NCBI GenBank assembly: GCA_964019165.1
Contig: OZ025277.1
Location: 12,469,534 to 12,533,533 of the forward strand
DNA: 64,000 nucleotides
Direction of reading: 5' to 3'
Source of the DNA: Mastigias papua
Taxonomy: Eukaryota > Cnidaria > Scyphozoa > Rhizostomeae > Mastigiidae
The translations under genes were made by a program, and so were the position numbers. Below are positions 36,701-62,390 of this stretch, piece after piece. Position 1 is the first letter of the stretch, and each line of letters begins with the position of its first letter. Under the pieces are notes generated by a model. It was not told where the DNA came from. It was given only the letters and a program-made list of their open reading frames with translations, and did no database searches.

Positions 36701-39700
36701 CTGATGGTCTGACTGGCAGAAACTTGACCAAAAATGATCTTTGCTATATGTGGTGCGGTGTGAAGGCAAATTATGGTGTCAAGTCAGGAAAAGTTTGCTT
36801 TGAGTGCAAGGTAATTCTCAATCCTATTACATCATTGGCTTAGTTCCCTACGTATTTGTTTGAGAGTGTGCCACAGTGCATGTGAACCAGTTGTGTGTTA
36901 GTGCTTGTGCAGGACAGTTGATGATTGATGCAAAATTGCTCCAGTTGCCTTGTATTTGCATCCATTGGGTATCTGGCTGCTCCATTGCTTTTTTGGTCTT
37001 TCTTCTCCTCCATAGTAAGAGTCCAAAGGTTCCTATTGGTCTATATGTGTATATGTTAGGTTGGCCTAGTTCATGTCTGAGTTGTTTTCCAACTTCTAGT
37101 TTCCAGAGATCTGTACACTGTACTTCATTTTGTGTATTCATGTTTAGATTTTGAGGAAACTTGAAGTTGAAGTACTGGAGTGCGAAGAACCTAAGCATGG
37201 AATTAGAATTGGATGGTCTGGAGACAGTTCTGATCTACAACTAGGTACGTAATGGTTACAATCACAACTGATGCTCAATTAGGTTCTTATGATTAAAAAG
37301 AGTATTGAGAGTGATTTTTATATGTGGCATATTTGAGAAGGTTTTATACCCCCCCCCCCCCGCCCCCCTGTTGTAAGCCCACTGAATAGGCCACCGTAAC
37401 TTAAAAATAGAATTGATCCTCTAGAGCAGGGGTGGGCAAACTTTTCAGTGCAAGGGCCATATTCACAAATTCTAAGTCTTTCAAGGGCTGCATAGTATGT
37501 TGCCAAATATTTTCTCAAGACACAGAGTGGTATATAAGCACTGAAACACATATATTTGGAAAATGAAGTCACGTAGTGACTAACTGTTATGCAAAGGACA
37601 ATGTCAATGAGAATGTCATAAACGAAAGGACAATGTCATAAACGAAGTTATTTTTGTTTCCTAACAGTTTTTGGCGGGCCGCATGTGGCCCATGGGCCGT
37701 AGTTTGCCCATCTCTGCTCTAGAGGACGTGTGCAGGTATTTGCAGTAGTGAGTTTCATATTATCTTAAGGATTTAGTGATATTTTTTGTGCCTTGGCTTC
37801 TGCCATGGTTTGCTATTGGCATATCAGTATAACCTCATTTTCTCTATGTTCTCTATGTCTTCACTGGCCTCATTGCAAGTTGCCTGTTGTGCTATTGCAG
37901 GAGAAGCTAGCTTGTCCTATGGCTATGAAAGTTCTGGGAAAATATGTGCTTCCTCAAACTTTGCAGATTATGCAGATCCGTTTGGTGAGGGTGACATTAT
38001 TGGCGTTTATTTGGTAAGTATGTCTTGCTTGGTATGCAATACTGCTGCTGGTGTTCCTGCCATTGATCTCATTGCTATGTGTTCAAAAATCTAATTATCT
38101 GGCAGTACTGCTCTTTGGTTTCCTGTCAGCTATTTTTCGTCCAATGCTATGGAGATGTTAGTAACTTGAAGCTACCTTTTCAGGATTTGGAAAGTGAAGT
38201 AAAAACACTGAAATACACTAAGAATGGCACAGATCTTGGCATTGCAATGTCTCTGTCTGTAAACCTGGAAAACACTGCACTGTTTCCACATATTTTCATC
38301 AAGAACATGGAAGTAGAAGTGAACTTTGGATCAAAGGTATGTGTTTGTATTCAATTTTTTAGGTTCACTGATGGCCTTCTAGAGGGGTATGTATTATGTG
38401 TGACTGGTTGTATTGCAAGCAGTGGTGTACATTATTGGAAAGGCAAGGAGGCATATGCCCCCCCTGCCCCAATTTTATAAAGCAGTGAAATTTTATGATC
38501 ATGTTATATAGACTCAGCCTGCTTGCCAGTCAGCCCCTTTTGTGTTTGCTACTAAACCACTGTATATTTGATTGATAGGCAGGGTCTGCATTTATGAGAT
38601 TCGTGTTAAGAACGTGTGACCTGATCATTAGAGCTATGTCATGCTAAAAGAACATCATCATAATCATCTGATGAGAGTTTTTGGTTTGGTGTGAAGGATC
38701 ATTGATGAGTTATTTCTGATCATGAGACTGTTTCGTTTTGCTTTGACTGCATGAAATGATTTTTCAGGAGGAGCCATGGCATGAGAAATTGGAAGGATAC
38801 TCTTTTGTCCAGGACTGTAGTGAGGATGCACTACACAGGGGCCCAACTCCACCTGCTGAAAAATCTGACTGTGAGGTAAGATTTAGGCAAGCATATATCT
38901 GTTTTATTAATGCATGTGTATATGGACATATGCTAGAAGCATCATCTTCATTATGGCCTTGCTTGCATATAATGTGATCAGGCAATTTACTATCAAACAG
39001 ACGTGTTGCTCAACACAGATAAGTTGAGTTTTGTAAGTTATATAGTAACTTTAATCATTTCATTTTTGCAGGTTATTATGTTGGTAGGCCTGCCATCAGC
39101 TGGTAAAACAGTTTTGGCACACAATCATTGCCGGGAAAATGCAGATAAGCAGTTTGTAGTCCTTGGAAGGGACTTGATTTCTAATCGAATGAAGGTAGGA
39201 CCTCAAAATATATATACTGCACCTACACTTAGTAAATCCTTTTCTGTGTTAGGAAATAGTTCTATGTTATGTTTTTGCAAAGCAATGTCCTGTGCATAGT
39301 ACCCTGCTACACCTGCTGTTAGCAACTATGTTTGATCTTGGGCCTAAGTTGTAAAACAGCTGATAGTGAATATAAAAGACGGCATAAGTAATGCATTTGA
39401 TTTTATCTCATAAATGGTTTGTGTTGTTGATGATTCAGTATCTGGGAGTAAGATGTGGCCCACGTTTAGCTGCTGTTTTTGATGTTAGGCCAAAGTCATT
39501 GGATATTGAATATGAGGAGCCAAAGTTTATTGTGCATTTGATCCTGTCTTGTAAGATTTTTGCAAAATTGACAATTCAGTGTGTGGCGGTTAGATGTGAT
39601 CTGGAGATGCCAGTTATTAAAGTTGTGTTTTTTACGTTTCAGTCGCAGGGGCAATCAAGGAGGAAAGGCAGTGATCCTGAGCATAAACTGGTTGAATCAT

Positions 39701-42700
39701 ATCAGAAAATACTTGCCAAGTTGCTGTCTCTGGCACCAACAAAACCACGAAATTACATCTTAGATCAGGTATTGTCAGCTATGCTTTGCCCGACGGGGTT
39801 CACTTGTTTTCATTCCGCATTTTGTTATAATCTGACAGTAAGCTTAGCCAATTTCATCAATTCGCAGTTGTTTGTTTTCTAAGTCGAATTTGTTTGATTT
39901 GCAGTCGAGAATAACCCTGTATTGATTGTATTCTTGGAGAATTCAGGCATCTTGTGTAGATGTGTTATACCTGCCCCTATCCCTCAAATGTATAATTAAA
40001 ACCCAATGTTATGTTGTTGGGTACAGAAAAGGCATAGAAAGGAATCCTTTGAGATACTTATATTAAACCATGAGTGTAATCAGAATGGGAATAGTTTTTG
40101 CATTTAAGGTCTGGTTTTTCACTGCCTCATTTTTGTACAAAAACAGGAGGATGTATTAATTTTGCAGGATTTATACTAATCAGAACTTGAAAGCACAGAA
40201 GAGAAGTTATTGGGACCAAAGTTGATTGATATGAATTTGCAAACAGGGATAGTGTTCTCTGAGATCTTTTTACGGAAACGATCAGTGTATACGTGGCCTA
40301 TCTCGTAGAGCAACCATTAGTTTAGGAACCAAAATAGGTTATGAACTTTATCCTATCATATGATTTTCTCGTAGCTTTTATGATTCAGTATATGGAAATA
40401 AGATGTGCCCTACTTTTAGAAGTATGCTTTTTCCTTTCCAGACCAATATAGTTGCAAAGGCACAACAGATGAAGATGGGACCTTTCGCTGGATTTAAACG
40501 GAAGGCAATGGTTATTGTGCCAACGTATGAGAATCTTAGAAAGAGATCAGGAGATAGGAGGCAACAACATGATGGAATTGAAGTACCTTTCATGGCTCTT
40601 GCGAATATGAAATGTTAGTGTGCTTGAGGATAGTCTGTTCTTCTTTTGAGTTTTTTAGTACTTGACACAAATACTTTAATTGTGCATTAGTGAATGTTTT
40701 CGTTTTTAATCAATGAAGTAGCTTCCTACCATTTGCCACTATTATGCTCTGGTGTACTTTTTGGGACTGCTTGTTGTTTGAATACTTCTGGCATCTTTAT
40801 GGCTGAATTGATTTTTGCGTTGTATATAATTGAAACTGAATGGTGCTTGTCCCCGACAGATTTCTTCCATGTCCCTGAAGTTGGCGAGCTGTTCGATGAG
40901 GTACAGTTTGTTGAACAAAGCGAGGAGGATGCGAAGAAAACAGTGGAAGGTTATCATAGGGAAGGAAAGCGACAGAGGGATAGAGGAGAGGAACCGCAGC
41001 ACAATAAGAGGCAGAGATATGACCACGACAGGCGAGATGGACGATATGGAGGCAGGCGTGACGGTGGAAAATATGGTATGTTCATGTGTTTAGTTTGTGC
41101 CAGGCTGTAGCTGTTATCATTCACAGCAATTTACACTTGATCAGAATAGCATGCTGTAGCTGTTATCATTCGCAGCAATTTACACTTGATCAGAATAGCT
41201 GTAATTATTTGATGTCATTTAGTGTAGCTGGAATGTAGTTGTACCTAACTTTGTATGTTATCTACATACCTTGGTGCTTCAGTCAAGCATCACCCCCGGT
41301 AAACCACCCACCTCAATGATCAAGAACACACCTTAAAAGACATTTTAATAAGTTCCCTCTTCAATGATAGGATGCTCCCTTCCTTTCTCAGATCATTTTG
41401 ATTGTGACAGGGGACAAAGGAGGGAATCGAAGACATTAGCATTACCTACCCCCTGGCTCTGCCCCCTGCAAACTGCCACTTTTAGGTAATACGGAAGAAG
41501 ATATATTCTACAATAGCTAGGATAGACGCTGGCCTGAGTGAATGTATTAAGAGTCCCCCTAGGTTTAATGCACATCAGGCGCTTGGTCGAAGCATTACGG
41601 TACTATTGATGTCTCTTGATTTACTGATTTCTACCTGCCCAAGTACTTGAGACACTTCTCTTAGTCTGCTATGCACATGCTAGTATACGTATACACATTG
41701 ACATGGGACATGTCTGTTGCAAAGTCAGCCACATACTGTTTTTGTGAAATCGAATGAAATAGACATGCAGACGAGTTGCCAACAACCAGATGCGATAACG
41801 GAGATTGACAGTGTGACGGGTAATCATAGTGTAAAAGGCAAGACGCATTGTGGAATATGATTTACCTTGTAGATTCTCGCAGATGGGAGCAGAGTACTGG
41901 CTGGAGGAGACAAGCACCATCAGGTCAGTCTTCCCCCAACTGATGACTGGCTGCTGTATTTACAGTAGAGGAAGCTTTTTATTTCAGACACGTAGCGCAA
42001 ACAGTGAAGATGCCCTGCTTTTGCCAGACGCTTGCCCAAAGCTTACGCATTTGGCAGAGTTCTAAACGGAAACGTCAAGCTAGGTGGTGCTGCTACCCGT
42101 CAGCTGGCAGTAGTGCCGACTCGAGGGATAAGTAGCTAGCTAGGAAAAGTTGAAAGGGAAGATAGAACCTAGTTCGAACTTCTTTTTCTTCACTGCTGAT
42201 TTTTGTCTCGGGGCTGCGTTTCATTCTGATAACGTAAAATTATAGTGCATATCAGAGTGTTTTTCGATAGAAGTTTTATGAGATTTTTTTATGTGAATGT
42301 TGCTTTGACGTATCCGTGTACTGTTTCGTTCAGATGATGAATTTAACTGTTCTTGATAGGAATTGCCGTCTGACGCACAGATGGAGACATGATACCTCTG
42401 ATGAACGATTGTCTACTGTTGTATTAGTTGATTTTGAATGTCACTCTCCCAAGGCGGTCCTTGTCTTTAGGGATGTCTAGTGACAGGCAAAAGACGCTCT
42501 CAACATATCCAATTAGTTCTCTTCGCTACTGTATGTTGAGGAGATTTTGATATTGTTTATTTTTTCTGCCAGGCCGTTACGACGATCGCAGGGGATCCTC
42601 AAGGGACAACCGCCGCGGTGGATATGGCGGCGGATACGGTGGTTATGGTGGCGGCAGTTACGGCGGGGGTAGTTACGGAGGTGGATACAGCGGCGGATAT

Positions 42701-44135
42701 GGTGGCGGATATGGTCAATATGGCGGAAGTTATGGCGGTGGGTATAGTGGTGGCTATAGTGGTAGTTATGGGGGTAGTTATGGAAGCAGTTACGGTGGTG
42801 CGTATGGCGGCAGGTCACATAGTGGAAGTTACAGTAGCAGTGGCGGCTCGTATGGTGGCCAAAGAATGGGAAGCAGTTCATATGGTAGTGGCTCCTATGG
42901 CGGATATGGGTCATACAGTAGCGGCGGATCATATGGTGGAAGTTCTTACTCAAGCGGCCAAAGAGCTTACGGCAGCGGCGGTATTGTTTCTTGATTTCTT
43001 CGTATTTGTCTTATTTATGTTTCACATTTCATATTGGTTTCTAATAAGGATGGTAGCAGTGGAAGATGTTTTTCAAGGGCCCCTTCCTGGAGTTTTTAGA
43101 TCCATAAGTTACAAAAAAGTAAAATTTACTTTGTTATTAATAGCTGAATTGCCTTCTGTGCGATATTCGTCAGTTGAAAAACACCTAAGAATGGCATTAG
43201 TATTAACATTAGATTTGTCAAAAATTTATACAGTTTGAATCCCATCAATGACTTATATTTGTTGTAATCAAACTGTATTTTAAATGAACATATTGTAGTC
43301 TTATACGTACAGGAGTTACACTTGGTAGTTGTACTCTTTGATTTAGTACCTAATTGGCAGGTATATAATAAAACATAATATGCAATATATTTTGTCAATA
43401 TTATTTTCATATATTTCAAAATGAATATTAACAGGGTTCTCAGGAGTCTGGAAAAGTCAGGGAATTAAATCTGAGCTCAGTGAAATCTTGGAAAACCTGG
43501 AAAAATAAAAAAAATGTCTCTTCGGGGGATTTTCCACATTCTCATTGCGTTTTCCTCCTTCTTTATCTGTACATATGCCAAGTAATTATATCTGGCCCAT
43601 AGAAAACTGCTGGGAAAATTTGAAAAAAGTCAGATAATTCTGAAAAAATTTGTTTGGAAAACCTGGGGAAATCAGGGAATTTTTGTGAAATGATTCCTTA
43701 GAACCCTGATAAAGCTATAGTTTCTTTTAGACACAATTTTGCTTGCATTCTCTTAACTTTCATGTAAGTTGGCCCTACGTAGAGTGACTTAGGTCAAATA
43801 AGCAAGGACCGTGAGACGATTTCAACATAGAACTGTACCTTAGCTGATTTAGCGCTGTCGGTTGAACATATTTAATTTTGCCTTAAGGTGGCTCTTATGG
43901 TGGTGGTTCACAACGTGGATATCGACAAGGTGGTGGCAGCGGAGATCGTGATAGATATCGACAGGGAGGAGGCAGTGCCTACAGGGGGAGAGGTACGTCA
44001 CAGTCAAGTGGATACAGCTCGAGTCGCGGAAGCCATGTTCCTCAAGGTGGAGGTTGGAGTCAAGGTTATGGTAGTCAGCAAAGTTATGGTAGCTCCGGTT
44101 ACTCTGGTCAGGGCAGTAATTACCGAGGTTACTAA
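30401..44135 (+). CDS. HNRNPU-like: hnRNP U-like protein (SAP-SPRY-P-loop-GYS tail), 14 exons, 921 aa
   Basis: hnRNP U family proteins bind nascent RNA and chromatin scaffold in the nucleus. Exons: 30401-30791, 34789-35173, 35483-35568, 36671-36810, 37148-37244, 37901-38013, 38184-38336, 38768-38875, 39072-39194, 39643-39768, 40442-40613, 40860-41075, 42573-42980, 43888-44135. All junctions are GT-AG and phase-compatible; the total is 2766 nt ending in TAA. Order of parts: SAP (about 8-42), acidic region, Ala/Glu/Lys coiled stretch (to about 258), SPRY (about 288-480), P-loop kinase-like module (from about 492, GLPSAGKT at 497-504), basic region, Gly/Tyr/Ser tail (about 704-921). The first ATG of the SAP frame is used; upstream in-frame ATGs read through probable 5' UTR. 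NADIHF and the ILDQ...RRK-like region favour the HNRNPU/HNRNPUL group; which human paralogue is orthologous cannot be told here. Confidence 0.93.
30792..34788 (+). other. hnRNP U-like intron 1, about 4 kb
   Basis: T-rich intron without a supported gene or transposon. I looked for intronic snoRNA signals and found only isolated RTGATGA-like and CTGA-like words with no convincing terminal stem. The acceptor at 34788 follows AACTTTTAG. Confidence 0.7.
34789..35568 (+). CDS. HNRNPU-like: hnRNP U-like exons 2-3: acidic and Ala/Glu/Lys-rich linker
   Basis: Exons 34789-35173 and 35483-35568. Many S-E-D-K-rich short phrases (such as SEVKD, SEAKD) are followed by a run of AAKEAE/KAAEEAERKAK type that should form a long charged helix. 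Exon 3 ends in a split Tyr codon (T|AC) that opens the SPRY domain with YNADIHF. Confidence 0.88.
36671..38875 (+). CDS. HNRNPU-like: hnRNP U-like exons 4-8: SPRY domain
   Basis: Exons 36671-36810, 37148-37244, 37901-38013, 38184-38336 and 38768-38875. Landmarks follow the hnRNP U SPRY domain in order: NADIHF, ANYGVKSGKVCFECK, IRIGWS, SYGYESSGK, FGEGDIIGVYLDLE, TKNGTDLGIA, LFPHIFIKN and VEVNFG, then EEPWHEKLEGYSFV leading into the P-loop module. Confidence 0.9.
37427..37716. mobile_element. hAT-type MITE with 8-bp target duplication
   Basis: The element is 290 bp in the intron after exon 5. Terminal inverted repeats are CAGGGGTGGGCAAACT and, reverse-complemented from the right, CAGAGATGGGCAAACT (14 of 16). 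Both sides carry the exact 8-bp duplication CTCTAGAG (37419-37426 and 37717-37724), the length hAT transposases make. The right end carries the GGCGGGCC and GGCCCATGGGCC words seen in such repeats. No coding capacity. Confidence 0.92.
39072..41075 (+). CDS. HNRNPU-like: hnRNP U-like exons 9-12: P-loop (AAA/kinase-like) module and basic linker
   Basis: Exons 39072-39194, 39643-39768, 40442-40613 and 40860-41075. VIMLVGLPSAGKT carries an intact Walker A (GxxxxGKT). It is followed by the family's QFVVLGRDLISNRMK, the NYILDQ strand, FKRKAMVIVPT and a Y-FHVPEVGELFDEVQFVE segment. In hnRNP U this module binds ATP and promotes oligomerisation on RNA. Exon 12 ends in an Arg/Asp/Gly stretch (RYDHDRRDGRYGGRRDGG). 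Confidence 0.9.
41104..41201. repeat. 49-bp tandem duplication in intron 12
   Basis: Two direct units, 41104-41152 and 41153-41201, starting GCTGTAGCTGTTATCATTC and differing at only a few bases. Recent duplication. Confidence 0.85.
42573..44135 (+). CDS. HNRNPU-like: hnRNP U-like exons 13-14: Gly/Tyr/Ser low-complexity tail
   Basis: Exons 42573-42980 and 43888-44135. Exon 13 (408 nt) is built from GGxYGG, SYGG and GYSGG units with few charged residues after an RRG start. Exon 14 adds RG, SYG, GQG and a terminal NYRGY. The tyrosine spacing is that of prion-like tails that condense with RNA. Human HNRNPU ends in RGG boxes instead and UL1 in a P/G/Y/Q tail, so the composition differs. The reverse strand of exon 13 is open by chance and is not a gene. 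Confidence 0.9.
43432..43724. mobile_element. hAT-like repeat relic in intron 13
   Basis: The ends CAGGGTTCTCAGGA and (reverse complement) CAGGGTTCTAAGGA are inverted repeats. The interior is rich in GGAAAAGTCAGGGAATT-type phrases. I do not see an 8-bp duplication, so the class is inferred from the ends. Confidence 0.5.
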
Positions 44136-44583
44136 AAGGGTCCTCGTGTAGCCGAGATCAGCGCATTATTTTAGTAAAGACAACTTGAAAGACTAGCTGT
44201 GATATGCCTTGTAAAGTATTATCTGAATTTTAGATAATTTTGGTTAGATCCGAGTTAGGATTTGTAATACTGGCCGGGATATATTTAAGACAGTAGTTTT
44301 TTAATTGTGCAGAAATAACTTTCTTGCCAAAAGAGCCACCATTCCTGTTATGGTATAGAGAGTAACTAGCGTCTCTTACTTTGAAAGGCATAATTTGGTC
44401 ATTCCTTCTTCACCAACTCTTGTTAGCAATCGAGAAATGTCTATGTGCCATTGTTTCAACTAAATTGAAACCATTTTGTAGAGAAATATCACCTTGATTG
44501 TAAATTGCTAGTCTTTCTAGTAAATTCTCGTACAAATGTGTTTCGTTTGTTGTATGTTACTTGCATAGAAAGGATTTTTGTTT

Positions 44584-44589
44584 AATAAA
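44584..44589 (+). terminator. Polyadenylation signal AATAAA for hnRNP U-like gene
   Basis: A canonical AATAAA about 450 nt after the stop codon, followed by a T/GT-rich stretch (TTTTCTCTTTGTTTTGTCTG) typical of the downstream element. The 3' UTR would run to about 44610. Confidence 0.75.
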
Positions 44590-46490
44590 CATGTCAATTT
44601 TGAAAGAATATTTTCTCTTTGTTTTGTCTGTTTTTAGTTGCTTTCGCCTTGGAATGTTTACATCTTATGAAGGACTCACTTTTTTTGTTGAATATGGCAT
44701 TTTGTGAAAGCAATGAGCCTAGTTGTGCTCTAGCGTGTACCCTCCTTTAAGGCCCATTTCCACTTAAATCGGATTTCGCATGCGAGCTCATTATTCCCTA
44801 TCCACATGTGTATGTGTTGCGATCTGCGAACGCTCGGGTGTATTGTGGGAGCAATGAGCTTACATGCGAAATGCGAATGGTAGTGAAAATTGGCCGTTAC
44901 AAAGATTGTGGACAGTTCTTATTCCAACGGACAATAATGCGAAGTACTCACTAGTCTTGAAAACGTGGAAAATCTGGAACTTTCAGGGACTTATTTGAGA
45001 TAATGGAATACCTTTAAAAAGAGGGAATTGTCCTGGTTGCTTGAGAAAAAATAGGCCATTCTTGTCTGTCCTTTTCTAGCATAGTGTTGTTTCTCAGTTT
45101 TAGGGGCTAAAATATATTGCAGTTTCATTGCATACCCGGCAGTGTTTTTGTGAATGGTTCATTTTTTCGCCCTGAATCAATTTTCAGTGATCTGCACACA
45201 CGCGGGCTGTTTTTGCCTGTTCGTTGTCGAGACACATGGCAATCGTGAAACTGCCTGGAAAATGTGCGGAAGTCAACAATTTTGTAACTGGTGTGGAAAA
45301 CCTGGCATGGTCAGTGAATATTTTGGATAATATCCTGAGAATGGCAATGGGATATTGTAAATAGTTGCTTATTTGAATATATAGTTTGTTGTTGGAAAAA
45401 ATGGCAGTGTTGCTCTATACGCTTTTCTTAAGGAACCTACATATGTAGAACGCCAAATAGTTACAAAACGTATACTGCTAAAGGAAAATTCCCTAAAGAA
45501 CTTCTCAATTTGAAAATTTTATATTTTAGCAAACAGTCATCATTAGGAAGCCGGATCTAGGCACTGCAGCTAAATCAGAATGAGATCATGATAGAGCCGA
45601 TTCACAACTACTCCCCATCATTATTCCACCAGTTTTGCAAAGTACTGTGGCGCCTAAAAGTTTTCGAAAGCTCCCGAGGGTGTGGTCTTGTGAACGTTTT
45701 AATATCGTAGTTGCGGGTGTATGACATCCCGATTGGTCATGGTATGCTCTTTGGATAGTGCGATAATGGGAGGGACTGATTGAGAGCATGCTACAAATCT
45801 ATTCTACCTCTATGCCAGAGATGGGTATCTACGGTCCTTGTCCTTGTGCCAACTCAGGCGCACAACTAAGTTTTAGTGGCTTTGGACATTTTCGGCCACA
45901 AATTATCTTGAGGACAGAAAAAGTTCCTATGATTCCTGTCATTTCACGCTGCAGGGAGTTTGCAAAGCACGTTTAAGCTAATATTTGCAGTGTAGATAAA
46001 ACCATAGCGTCTTCATTACGCCCCGGGCTGTCAGATCAGCAAACCAGTCCTGGTTTTGACCCACTATGCCAGGGACAAAGTTACCTTTGCCTTATTCCAT
46101 GATTCATACATGTACATCTCTGCATGCTGGGAAGGCGCACCGGCCATAGTTCTTCCGTAACAACTCCTTTTGTGACTTGGCAGCGGATGGAGTCCCATGC
46201 AACAAACCGAAGTGATGTGAAAAATTGAAGATCGCACAAGAGAGATACAGTAGTCAGACGAAACATCATAAGTCAGCAGCGATTTCATAGTGTTGATTTT
46301 GGGGTTCCATACGTTTTCAAGTCACAAAGGTTGCTTGAGCTTTCGTTTCAAATGTTAGACTCTGTCAATTCAACCATGGCCTAGGTAAGAGAGAACCACC
46401 CTAGAGGAATTTAGTGTAAGCAGAGTGTATACCACTAGATATCCCAGCTGTCAAAGAGAGTGGTGAAATATTATAAACCTGTGGAGACAG
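44590..46490. other. Intergenic region between hnRNP U-like and ENTPD-like genes
   Basis: No supported gene. It contains the small MITE at 44750-44896, a stretch at about 44950-45320 with GGAAAATCTGG / GGAAAACCTGG phrases resembling the 43432-43724 family, and presumably the promoter and 5' UTR of the ENTPD-like gene near its right end. Confidence 0.6.
44750..44896. mobile_element. Small MITE flanked by TTA
   Basis: 147 bp with imperfect inverted ends (AGGCCCATTTCCACT versus CGGCCAATTTTCACT from the right) and an inner inverted block CGCATTTCGCATG / GATTTCGCATGCGAGCTCAT. TTA lies on both sides (44747-44749 and 44897-44899), again suggesting the PIF/Harbinger group. Confidence 0.6.
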
Positions 46491-62080
<15,590 letters not shown>

Positions 62081-62097
62081 GTAAGTATTCATAGTTG

Positions 62098-62390
62098 ATC
62101 ACAGTGATTTATGGTGATTGTGTCAATTATTGTGATTTTTGTTGGTAGTGTCGATTACGGTGATTTATGGTGATTTTGTCGATTATAGTGATTTGTGGTG
62201 ATTTTTTCCAATCCGGTAATTTATGGTGACTTTGGTCGATTACATTGATTTAGGGTGATTTTTTCGATTACAGTGATTTATGGTGATTTTGTTGATGACA
62301 CTGATTTATGGTGATTTTGTCTATCACAGTGATTTATGGTGATTTTGTCCATTACGCAGATTTATGGTGATTTTATCAATTGGCTGTAGT
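62098..62390. repeat. Minisatellite, units of about 30 bp
   Basis: Roughly nine degenerate copies of a unit like GTGATTTATGGTGATTTTGT plus a CGATTACA-type end. It begins less than 20 nt after the exon 13 donor. Confidence 0.85.

Noticed and set aside
42513..42953. 146-codon minus-strand open frame rich in His, Arg and Tyr
   Set aside because: Antisense shadow of the repetitive GYS exon of the hnRNP U-like gene.
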